Below, piece by piece: positions 53,941-61,585 of a DNA stretch of 64,000 bases. Position 1 is the first letter of the stretch; every line of letters begins with the position of its first letter. Position numbers and translations under genes: made by a program. The DNA comes from Antarctobacter albus (GTDB lineage Bacteria > Pseudomonadota > Alphaproteobacteria > Rhodobacterales > Rhodobacteraceae), in the NCBI RefSeq assembly GCF_900101505.1, contig NZ_FMZI01000019.1, positions 20,799 through 84,798 on the forward strand. Reading direction: 5' to 3'. Under the pieces are notes generated by a model. The model searched no databases. It saw nothing but the letters and a program-made list of their open reading frames with translations, and had not been told where the DNA came from.

Positions 53941-55406
53941 CAGGCCACTTTCCCTTTCTTTTCGTCACAGGCCAGTTCGGTCGGCGTCCATTCGCTGCCA
54001 TCCAGTTCCGGCTTGTCGTAGTCCAGCATTGCCTGCCAGTGTTCCGCCACGTCCTCGGAGTATAGCTGCCCGGCCACTGCCCGCGTTAGCCACCCTGCCC
54101 CTTCCGAAATGCCCGGAATGTCACCACTCACTTTCCCGAGGCTGGCAGATGCCCCGTAGTTGAAGCAGTAGACGTTCGACAGCCAAGGTGCCGTACCCGG
54201 CACTTTCTCGCGAAAGGTGAAATCCTCGTTCAAGTAGGGAAAGCGCCCCAGGTCACGCGATTGTTCGTCTTCGGGTGGCGTATAGACATCCTGCCACAGG
54301 AGGATGTTCCCTGCCGCGTCGCCAAATTCGGTCCGCGACAGCGGGTCGATGGTAAAGCCGGTGCCAAGGATCACGAAATCCGCCTCGTAGGAGGAGCCGT
54401 CGGCAAAGCCGACCTGCACCGCACCGTTCTTTTCCACGGTCGACTGAACCGCCTTTCCGAAATGGAAAAAGGCGTTGGGATGGCGGCTGACCCGGTTTGT
54501 CGATCCATGCGGGGGCGGCGTCTGGGTGGCAAAGGAATATTGCATGAAGCGCCAGCGCCACTTATCCGGCAGGCTGGCGTATCCGGCGGTAAAGCCGAAA
54601 CTCCCGATGCCCATCATCTTGTTGATGGTCGGCATTTCCTTGCGGCGGATCAGGTGGCGAACCTCGGCGGCACCATGTTCCAGCGCCTCGGCGGCATTGT
54701 CCACCGCCGACGCCCCGACACCGACCACGGCCACACGTTTGCCCTTGAGCGCGTCAAAGTCGATTTCATCCGCGCTATGCGCCCAGTACTTGGACTCCAG
54801 GTTCTTTACGAAACCGGGAATGTTCGGCTGTCCGGTCCCGTCGCGCCCAGTTGCAAAGATCAGCTTGCGGCAAAGGATCGAGTTTTCCGACGCACCGGAC
54901 AAATGCAGCCGCAGAAGATCCCCCTCGGGTTCGACGAGGTCGACCGACACACCGTTTTCCGTGGGGATGTCCAGGACTTTCCGATACCACTTGAGATAGT
55001 CCATCCACATGGGTCGGGGGATCTTGTCCAGCGCCTCCCAATCTTCGGTCCCGAACTGCGCGCGATACCACGCCTGGAATGTCAGTGCGCCGTGCCCATA
55101 GGCCGGGCCGGTCAGCTCTTTCGGCGACCGCAAGGTTTCCATCCGCGCATAGGTGAGCCACGGACCTTCCAGCCCTTCGGGCGAACGATCCAGCACCCGC
55201 ATGTTGTGAATGCCGCCGGTCTTCAGCGCTGTCCAGGCCACCATGCCGCACATACCACCGCCGATGATGACGACATCAGTCACACCTTCGCGTGCCGGCA
55301 CCCAGTCCTTGCCCGGCCAGCAGAGGAATTTCAGATCCTCGTGCAAGCGCGCCTCAAGAGCCTCCAGGCCTTGGCCATCAATCGGGGAAGAGGTGTCATG
55401 TGTCAT
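53940..55406 (-). CDS. FAD/NAD(P)-binding monooxygenase-like flavoprotein
   Basis: A 488-residue class B-like flavoprotein. It has two dinucleotide loops: DVVIIGGGMCGMVAWTAL (about residues 44-61) for FAD and VAVVGVGASAVDNAAEAL (about 227-244) for NAD(P). The ATG motif region FATGRDGTGQPNIPGF and a late LGTGFTIDP support an FMO/Baeyer-Villiger relation, although the standard FxGxxxHxxxY fingerprint is not obvious (KYWAHSADEIDF stands in its place). It probably hydroxylates an N- or S-containing substrate, or oxidises a ketone. Next gene overlaps by 1 bp; the MFS gene lies 37 bp upstream. Confidence 0.85.
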   Translation of the reverse strand: MTHDTSSPIDGQGLEALEARLHEDLKFLCWPGKDWVPAREGVTDVVIIGGGMCGMVAWTALKTGGIHNMRVLDRSPEGLEGPWLTYARMETLRSPKELTGPAYGHGALTFQAWYRAQFGTEDWEALDKIPRPMWMDYLKWYRKVLDIPTENGVSVDLVEPEGDLLRLHLSGASENSILCRKLIFATGRDGTGQPNIPGFVKNLESKYWAHSADEIDFDALKGKRVAVVGVGASAVDNAAEALEHGAAEVRHLIRRKEMPTINKMMGIGSFGFTAGYASLPDKWRWRFMQYSFATQTPPPHGSTNRVSRHPNAFFHFGKAVQSTVEKNGAVQVGFADGSSYEADFVILGTGFTIDPLSRTEFGDAAGNILLWQDVYTPPEDEQSRDLGRFPYLNEDFTFREKVPGTAPWLSNVYCFNYGASASLGKVSGDIPGISEGAGWLTRAVAGQLYSEDVAEHWQAMLDYDKPELDGSEWTPTELACDEKKGKVA

Positions 55407-55443
55407 TACGTTTTTTCCTGTAGCTCTAGTCCGCTCGTCCGGG

Positions 55444-56790
55444 TCAGGCCGGCGTGGAGCCGGACCAATTCGGATGCAGATCGTCTATGTGATAGGCGTG
55501 GGCGTGACGATGCCGGGGGCCCTGGCTCGGCGCCTCGCGGAAATGCGGGTGACCCTCGGGCAGTTCCGGATGCTCATGCAGGCGTTCGATCGGATCTGTC
55601 GCGGGCCAGACCCGGACCGCAAGAACCGCGGTACCGGCGGTCAGCCCGGACAGGATCAGCAGGGCCGGTTCGAGTCCGGCCAACGCAGCCAACTGTCCGG
55701 CCAGCGGATAGGCCAGCAACCATCCCGCATGCGAGAGCGAGAACTGCGCGGCGAATACTGCAGGTCGATCCGCCGCACCTGCCGAGCGCGCGATAACCAA
55801 CCCGCCCGGGGTCAGCACCAGTGAGGCAGCCAGTCCAAAGATCATCCATAGCGCCATGTAGCCCGCATAGCCCAACGGCAGGGCAATACCCAGCCCTGCA
55901 ACCGCGTGCATCATGGCGCCCCCCAGCATGACACGCCGCTCGTCCGTGCTCTCGACAAGACGGGGAACGACAACGGCCCCAATGGCAGCGCCCAGCCCGT
56001 AGAAGGCCATCAGGATCGGGTATTGCCCTTCTGCATCCCCAAGCCGGACACCCGCAAGTACAACAGAGTTCACCAGCACCCAGGCCATGCTCAAGGAAAG
56101 GGCGAAGTTCAGCAGGAACAGTCCACGCAGGCGCGGCGTCTTGCGATAGATGCTCAGCCCCTTCATGGCGCGGCGCAGGAAAGGCCCCTTGCCCTGCCCT
56201 GTCCTGTCGGCCGGAAAGCGCGTGGCGAAAAGCGCTGCCACGGACCCCGTAAAGGCCAGCGCCGCCACCCAGAACAGGAACTCTGCCTCTATCAGTTGCA
56301 GCACCATGGCCGCAATGATCGGGCTGAGCACCGACTCCAGTGTGTATGCGATACGAGACCAGACGAGCGCCCGGCTATAAAGCTTTTCGTCGGGCAGGAC
56401 GTCAGGGATCACCGATTGAAAAAGCGGCGTGAACCCCGAGGACACGGCAAAGAAGACCAGCGCCAGCAGTGCGATCTGCCAAGTCTGCGTTGCAAAGGCC
56501 ATCGGCAGAAGCAAAAGCATCCGCCCGAGGTCCAGGCCGATCATCACGCGTTTGCGACGGCGTCCGGCAAAGAGCGCCTCTGCCAGTGGGGCGATGCCCA
56601 CATAGGCCACCATCTTGACCGCCAACAAAAACCCGACGATCTGCCCCGCCGCCGCAACCCCGCCGATCCGATAGGCCGCCAGCGACATGGCCACGGTCAT
56701 CAGCCCGATGGCAAGCAGAGAGAAGACCTGCGCGGCAAAAAGGGTCCGAAAGGACGGATTGGCGATTGGGCTGATCCGAGGTTGTGTCAT
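55444..56790 (-). CDS. MFS transporter with histidine-rich C-terminal tail
   Basis: A 448-residue major facilitator protein with 12 predicted helices over residues about 15-405 and the typical cytoplasmic loop RRRKRVMIGLDLGR between helices 2 and 3. The last 40 residues are soluble and very His-rich (RLHEHPELPEGHPHF and RHRHAHAYHIDDLH), a likely metal-binding tail. In this operon it could export a product or toxic intermediate; the tail points to metal ions or metal sensing. It overlaps the class V PLP gene by 4 bp. Confidence 0.85.
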   Translation of the reverse strand: MTQPRISPIANPSFRTLFAAQVFSLLAIGLMTVAMSLAAYRIGGVAAAGQIVGFLLAVKMVAYVGIAPLAEALFAGRRRKRVMIGLDLGRMLLLLPMAFATQTWQIALLALVFFAVSSGFTPLFQSVIPDVLPDEKLYSRALVWSRIAYTLESVLSPIIAAMVLQLIEAEFLFWVAALAFTGSVAALFATRFPADRTGQGKGPFLRRAMKGLSIYRKTPRLRGLFLLNFALSLSMAWVLVNSVVLAGVRLGDAEGQYPILMAFYGLGAAIGAVVVPRLVESTDERRVMLGGAMMHAVAGLGIALPLGYAGYMALWMIFGLAASLVLTPGGLVIARSAGAADRPAVFAAQFSLSHAGWLLAYPLAGQLAALAGLEPALLILSGLTAGTAVLAVRVWPATDPIERLHEHPELPEGHPHFREAPSQGPRHRHAHAYHIDDLHPNWSGSTPA

Positions 56791-58247
56791 GAGGCAAGGG
56801 GATCCTTCGAGGCGGTCACGGCATTGAACCGGGCTGTGCCGGTGTCGACGCGATAGTCCTTTACATAGTCTGGGGCGGTACGCGCCAGATTGTCCACCGC
56901 CTCGATAATCGAATTCACCTTGGTATCGGACATAAGTGCCGAAAGGTTAAGACGTACCCAGCCCGGTTTCGCTGTTTCTTCGCCACGTTCCAGCGCTTCG
57001 ATGGTTGCGTCCGACTCACTTCGGCCCAACCCCAGCAACCTGTGACCATAGGGTCCGGCACAGGCACAACCGCCGCGGGCCTGGACGCCATACCTGTCGC
57101 TGAGCAAACGGGTAAAGAACTGGTGATGCACCAATCCCCCCTGCCCGTCGCGCACACGAAAGGAAAAGATCGGCAAGGCCTGGGCGTCAGGCTGTCCAAG
57201 CAATTCGATCCGATCATTCTGCGACCAGATATTCAGCGCCTTTTCCCGAAGCTCTGCCTGCCGCTTGTCCAGCCACTCCTGGTCCAGCGCCTCTTTTACC
57301 AGTAGGGCAAGCGCCGCGCGGATATCGCCGGTGACATTGGGGGTGCCGCCCTCTTCTCGCGCCGACAACGTGTTCGAATAGACGTGCCCCCAAGGCGATA
57401 CGAAACTGACCGTGCCGCCGCCTGGAAGAGTCGGCGTTGCACGGCGGGCGATCCCGTCGCGAATTACCGCGACACCACTGGACCCGGGACCGCCGGGAAA
57501 CTTGTGGGGCGAAAACACGATAGCATCCTTCTGCGCATCGGTGCCCGCCTTCATGTCCATCGCGCAATACGGTCCGGCACAGCCGTAGTCCCAGACCACG
57601 AACGCCCCGTGGGCGCGCAACAGCCGCGTCACCGCGTCGACGTCAGTGACAATCCCCGTCACATTCGACGCTGCGGAAAAGGTTCCGACGATCAGCGCCG
57701 CATCTTCCGACGCCTTCAGCGCATGAGAGAGGTCTTCCATATCGACCCCGCCATTTGCGGCCTCAGCGATCTCGATCACCTCGGCCCCTGTCTCGCGCCA
57801 GGGCAAGATGTTGGAGTGATGTTCGTACGGGCCGGTCAGAACGACGACACGCTGACCTGCGGACACAAGCGAAGGCAGATCCAGCAGACCGACGATCCTG
57901 TTGATCCCGGCAGTGGACCCCGACCCGGCAAAGATCACGCTCATCCCGTCACCGGCGCCGGTCAGCCGTGCGATTTCACCCCGCGCGGCTTCTCTCAAAC
58001 GGGTCATGTATTCGCCACAGAACGACGCCTGAGTGTGCGTGTTCGCATAATACGGCAGCACCCGGTCGCGGACGAAGTCTTCAACCTGTGTCAGCGCCCG
58101 CCCGGAGGCGACATAGTCCGCGTAGATCAGCGGGTGCACGCCGAACGGTCCTTCGATCTGTACGTCCTCGCCGATCAGCCCGGCGCGGATCCGGTCTCGA
58201 ATGTCGGCGCCTTTCAATGCGGTTTTGAAGTCATCGAGCGGTGTCAT
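56787..58247 (-). CDS. Class V PLP-dependent aminotransferase / cysteine desulfurase-like enzyme
   Basis: First gene of the ten-gene operon, 486 residues from ATG 58247, chosen for its GAGGAAG ribosome site; the frame is open to 58337 across the promoter. The PLP lysine is in VFSPHKFPGGPGSSG (near residue 247), and DYGCAGPY precedes it. A Cys-rich loop, ARGGCACAGPYGHR (near residue 390), sits where cysteine desulfurases carry their catalytic Cys. The GPYEHHSNILPWRETGAEV segment is also desulfurase-like. It is longer than IscS/SufS (about 400). It may be a C-S or C-Se lyase, or an aminotransferase; no Fe-S assembly genes accompany it. Confidence 0.82.
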   Translation of the reverse strand: MTPLDDFKTALKGADIRDRIRAGLIGEDVQIEGPFGVHPLIYADYVASGRALTQVEDFVRDRVLPYYANTHTQASFCGEYMTRLREAARGEIARLTGAGDGMSVIFAGSGSTAGINRIVGLLDLPSLVSAGQRVVVLTGPYEHHSNILPWRETGAEVIEIAEAANGGVDMEDLSHALKASEDAALIVGTFSAASNVTGIVTDVDAVTRLLRAHGAFVVWDYGCAGPYCAMDMKAGTDAQKDAIVFSPHKFPGGPGSSGVAVIRDGIARRATPTLPGGGTVSFVSPWGHVYSNTLSAREEGGTPNVTGDIRAALALLVKEALDQEWLDKRQAELREKALNIWSQNDRIELLGQPDAQALPIFSFRVRDGQGGLVHHQFFTRLLSDRYGVQARGGCACAGPYGHRLLGLGRSESDATIEALERGEETAKPGWVRLNLSALMSDTKVNSIIEAVDNLARTAPDYVKDYRVDTGTARFNAVTASKDPLAS

Positions 58248-58314
58248 ATCTTCCTCAGCTGTTGAGGGCAGATTGTGACGCATGATCCGCAAAAATCTTC
58301 CCATAAATTCATCG

Positions 58315-58349
58315 TTGATTTCGATTTTTTGTGTCATATGATTGACACA
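58315..58349 (+). promoter_or_regulatory. Promoter and operator of the Lrp gene, predicted leaderless
   Basis: TTGATT (58315-58320), 16 bp, then TATGAT (58337-58342) form a good sigma-70-like promoter whose start point would fall at or next to the A of the lrp ATG (58349). TGTGTCA (58330-58336) and TGACACA (58343-58349) form a perfect 7-bp inverted repeat that brackets the -10 element, so a bound dimer would block the promoter. Confidence 0.6.
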
Positions 58350-58819
58350 TGGCCCAGAAACCAGATCATTTTGACCACCTCATCCTTGAAGAGCTCCAGC
58401 GCGACGCGGCTCAGTCACAACGGGCCCTGGCGGAAAAGGTCGGCCTGTCACAGAACGCTTGCTGGCGGCGCCTGAAGACGTTGGAGGCCTCCGGCGCCAT
58501 TCGCGGCCGGACTGTGGTCATAGACCGCGAAAGGCTCGGCGCGGGGTTCGTGGTCTTTTCCCTCGTCAAGACACGACATCATTCAGCGGATTGGCTGCGC
58601 CAGTTCCGCAACCATGTCTCGGCCATCCCGGAGGTCATCGACTTCTTCCGTATCGGCGGCGAGTATGACTACCTGCTTAAGATCGTTGCCCGCGACATGG
58701 CCGGCTACGATGACGTCTACAAACGCCTGATCGAGAATATCGAGCTGGAAACCGTCACCTCCTTTTTCGCCATGGAAGCGATCGAGGAGCAACGCCCGAT
58801 CCCCTTACGCCAGATGTGA
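58349..58819 (+). CDS. Lrp/AsnC-family transcriptional regulator
   Basis: A 156-residue feast/famine regulator. The N-terminal HTH (residues about 8-55) has the recognition stretch RALAEKVGLSQNACWRRLKT, and the C-terminal RAM ligand domain follows (about 70-150, with IGGEYDYLLKIVARDMAGYD). There is no ribosome site, which agrees with a leaderless message from the promoter at 58315-58342. It diverges from the ten-gene minus-strand operon and is its likely amino-acid-responsive regulator. Its stop codon coincides with a TGACCC sequence that may be the end of an IS3-type element, so the original C-terminus could have been slightly altered. Confidence 0.88.
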   Translation: MAQKPDHFDHLILEELQRDAAQSQRALAEKVGLSQNACWRRLKTLEASGAIRGRTVVIDRERLGAGFVVFSLVKTRHHSADWLRQFRNHVSAIPEVIDFFRIGGEYDYLLKIVARDMAGYDDVYKRLIENIELETVTSFFAMEAIEEQRPIPLRQM

Positions 58820-59380
58820 CCCGGTCCCCATTGAATCCGCGTTTATGAGTTCGCTCTGTTCAGGGTTTGGTCCTCTACCGACCGTTGGTGATACTCCCAC
58901 GGGGTGAGCCCGTCGAGGCTCGTGTGGGGGCGGTTGTAGTCGTCGCGCCACGCCTCGATCAGGCCGCGGGCCTGGCGCAGATTGGCGAACAGGTGCTCAT
59001 TGAGGCATGCGTCACGCGGCCGTCCATTGAAGCTCTCGACGAAGCCGTTCTGCATCGGTTTTCCCGGAGCGATGTCGTGGCATTCGATCCGGCGCTGCTC
59101 CTGCCATTTGAGGATGAAGATCGGGGTCAGCTCCGTGCCGTTGCCGCTGACCACCATGCATGGATAGCCGCGCACCCGAGCGATGCTGTCGAGCTCATGG
59201 CCAACGCGCTGCCCAGGCAGCGAGGCGTCCACGACCGCGGCCAGGCATTCCCGGCTGAAGTCGTCGATGACGCAGAGCCCCCGGAAGCGGCGACCATCGG
59301 ACAAGCTGTCTGACACGAAGTCCAGCGACCAGCGCTGGTTCGGCCCCTGCGGGATCGCCATGGGTGCCCTGGTCCCCAGC
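58817..59380 (-). mobile_element. Truncated IS3-family element
   Basis: The minus frame 58843-59380 encodes the C-terminal part of an IS3-type transposase (rve integrase core): [20 protein letters not shown] with the first catalytic Asp, then [19 protein letters not shown] with the Glu. The second catalytic Asp, normally in SDNGTE, is replaced by Gly (SGNGTE near 59147), so it is catalytically dead. The N-terminal half is absent; the similarity stops near 59380, where unrelated sequence begins. The right end may be TGACCCGGTCCCC at 58817, touching the lrp stop. Confidence 0.8.
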
Positions 59381-59539
59381 CCGACAACCTTCGACAAACT
59401 GGAATCGGACCAGTTCATGCCCGCGGCCAAGCGCATCTATTCACGGAACGTGTGGGACGTGCGCAAAATCGGCTCCGCAATCGAAGACTTGCCCGGTGGC
59501 GCAGAAGATGCCCGTCTCGAATCCTCTGAGGATTGGTAA
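59381..59539 (+). pseudogene. C-terminal fragment of a prophage HTH/excisionase-like protein
   Basis: The plus frame from about 59381 to the TAA at 59539 reads [20 protein letters not shown] and then NVWDVRKIGSAIEDLP. This is the pattern of the small AlpA/excisionase-type HTH proteins that precede tyrosine integrase genes in Rhodobacterales. The N-terminus is lost at the IS3 junction. Confidence 0.55.
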
Positions 59540-59556
59540 TGGCAGGGGGAGTTTCG

Positions 59557-59890
59557 ATGCGAATGACATTGAAATACGTTGCGGAGGACACCGACCGGCA
59601 CGGCAACGTGCGCCTCTACTACCGACGGAACGGGCGAAAGGTGCGCCTCCGTGGCCCGGTCGGTTCACCTGAATTTCTGACGGATTACCGGCGCGCCGCC
59701 GCGCGACCAAAGGAGTCGCGCAAAAAGTCCCCGCCGAAACCCGGTGTCCTGCGAAAAGACTCGCTGCATTGGCTTTGCGCTCAATACTACAAGTCCACAA
59801 TGTGCGCGGAACTTGGCGCGGGGACACAGAAGACTCGGCGGTCGATATTGGAACGGTTCTGCCAGCCTAAGGGCAACGGCGCGATTGATC
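59557..59890 (+). pseudogene. N-terminal fragment of a tyrosine-type integrase
   Basis: ATG 59557 follows GGGGGAG and opens with MRMTLKYVAEDTDRHGNVRL, the standard N-terminus of phage-type integrases in this group, through a core-binding-like region to ILERFCQPKGNG. The frame then runs into IS5-like DNA and stops at 59922. The catalytic domain (R-H-R-Y) is missing, so the protein cannot recombine. Confidence 0.7.
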
Positions 59891-60600
59891 TGTACGACGC
59901 AGACGCTCCCCATACCTGCTGATCTGGGTCGACAAGGACATGGCCTGGCGTGCGCCGCATGACGGGCGACCAGCATGGTCTGTGGTGTTTTCCGATGCGG
60001 CCATACAGTTCAGCCTCACGATCAAGATCTTGTTCAAGCCAACGCTTTGCCAGACCTCTGGCATGGTGACGAACCCGCTGAAGTTGGCGGGACTAGACTG
60101 GCCCGTGCCGGATTTCTCCACACTGTGCCGCAGGCAAAAGACTCTGGCCGACCAGGTCCCTTCTCGCCACGCGGATGGCCTGCTGAACCTGCTTGTGGCC
60201 AGCACCGGGATCAACGATGGCGAATGGCAGGCACGCAAGCACAGCGTTCAGGGTCGGCGCCAGAGGCGCAAGGTCCATCTGGCCATGGCCCCCGCGACGT
60301 CCGACATCCGCGCTGTCGAGTTCACACCCAGCCGCGATGGCGACAATCCTGCATTGCCCTACTTGCTGGGTCAGATCCCTTAGGCCGCGCCAAGAGGCAA
60401 AGATTCGCTGCCTGAAATCCGTCGGCGAGCGCATCATGGCAAGAGACCCAGACCGCCGGGCCGCCGAAATCCAAATTCGCATCGCCCTCATGAACCGCTT
60501 CAACGTCCTCGGCACAGCCGAGATCGTCCGCGCAGCCTTGCGTCAACGGGGTAAGGGGCAGTCAGGCCTCAGGCCGGGACAAGGCGACAACGCCTATTAG
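59888..60600 (+). mobile_element. Degenerate IS5-family transposase remnant
   Basis: From about 59888 one frame reads LLIWVDKDMAW, SDAAIQFSLTIKILFK, GLDWPVPDFSTLCRRQKTLA and GEWQARKH, clear IS5-type transposase. It stops at 60382 after YLLGQIP. The C-terminal end (EAKIRCLKSVGERIMARDPD to NRFNVLGTAEIVRAA) reappears in another frame at about 60400-60540, so an internal piece is deleted. The first catalytic Asp in the DSTG motif is Ala (VASTGIN). The element cannot be active. Confidence 0.8.
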
Positions 60601-60793
60601 AACGGGTCACGTTTTGTCATCCCGAGACACAAATCGGACACCCGCCTCGCAGCAACCTGAGTTCCTTTGACAGCGCCCCTCAGGAGCATCGTCGAATACC
60701 CACTAGCGAATGCTCAACTCGTCTGTCGCGCGGCCCCCATCAAGGCGGCGGCCGCGGCTTCCGGTCCGGTCGCGCGATCGCGTTTCAGGCGCT
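60601..60793. other. Gap after the IS5 remnant
   Basis: About 190 bp between the IS remnant and the iclR stop. No gene, tRNA or clear repeat is seen; it is probably the edge of the insertion scar. Confidence 0.5.
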
Positions 60794-61477
60794 TTATTCG
60801 ACTCCCCCAAGCGCCAAATTGATGGTTTCCGCACAATCCTGAACCAAACCTCGCGCCTGTTCGACATCGAGGTCTTCCATCGCGACCACGCCGACTGAGG
60901 CCTCGATGGTACGTCCGGACCTCACCGTCCTTGCGAGGGGACTTGCCACGCCGACGGCTCCCTTTTGCAGGGCCCCACGCGTCAGACTGAAGCCCTTTGC
61001 ACGGGCTTCGCGCACTTCTTGCATATCGCCTGCCTCTTCCGGCCGTGAAGAGAGGATGGCGATCCCGGCGGCGCCTTGGGTCAGCGGATGGCGGCTCCCG
61101 ACCTTGTAGCCGACCCGGATCAGTCCGTCTTGCGGTTCTGCGACCACGACAGCAACGCAATCCTTGCCTTCGGCCATGGACAGGAAAGCAGTTGCACCGG
61201 CCTGTTCGGCAAGGCGTTCGAGTCGCTTCTGAGCGATGACCCGGAATTGCGGCAGGAACTTCGACTCCAACCGGAGAACCCCGGGTCCAAGGAAGAGTCG
61301 TCCGTTTGCAAGTCGGGATACCAGGCGGTTTTCCTCCAGTGTCGACACGACACGGTAGGCAATGGCCCGGTCCACACCAAGCTCCGAAGCAATTTCGCCG
61401 ACAGACACACCGCCTTCGGACGCACCGATGAAGAACAAGGCTTTCAGGCCACGATCGAGGGTTTGCAAAGTCGCCAT
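60794..61477 (-). CDS. IclR-family transcriptional regulator
   Basis: A 227-residue regulator from ATG 61477, preceded by GGAGAA at 7 nt; the frame is open to 61525 without a better site. The winged HTH covers about residues 5-65 (EIASELGVDRAIAYRVVSTL is the helix-turn-helix). The ligand-binding domain follows, with the ATAFLSMAEGKDCVAVVVAE and QGAAGIAIL segments. It diverges from the P450 gene across a short region dominated by a long inverted repeat, so it very probably controls that enzyme. Confidence 0.87.
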   Translation of the reverse strand: MATLQTLDRGLKALFFIGASEGGVSVGEIASELGVDRAIAYRVVSTLEENRLVSRLANGRLFLGPGVLRLESKFLPQFRVIAQKRLERLAEQAGATAFLSMAEGKDCVAVVVAEPQDGLIRVGYKVGSRHPLTQGAAGIAILSSRPEEAGDMQEVREARAKGFSLTRGALQKGAVGVASPLARTVRSGRTIEASVGVVAMEDLDVEQARGLVQDCAETINLALGGVE

Positions 61478-61532
61478 GCCTGTTTTCTCCACGCGGGCCG
61501 TCCTGCCCGGCGTTGACCGGGGCAAGCATCCA

Positions 61533-61575
61533 TGTTTTACTATTATAGATCACAAAGTGCTATAAAAGTAAAACA
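61533..61575. promoter_or_regulatory. Long inverted-repeat operator between iclR and P450
   Basis: TGTTTTACTATTATAG (61533-61548) and CTATAAAAGTAAAACA (61560-61575) are inverted repeats matching at 15 of 16 positions, separated by 11 bp that itself contains CAC-AAA-GTG. The AT-rich arms hold -10-like hexamers for both directions. The P450 start lies 10 bp beyond the right arm. Confidence 0.75.
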
Positions 61576-61585
61576 GGAAAACTCG

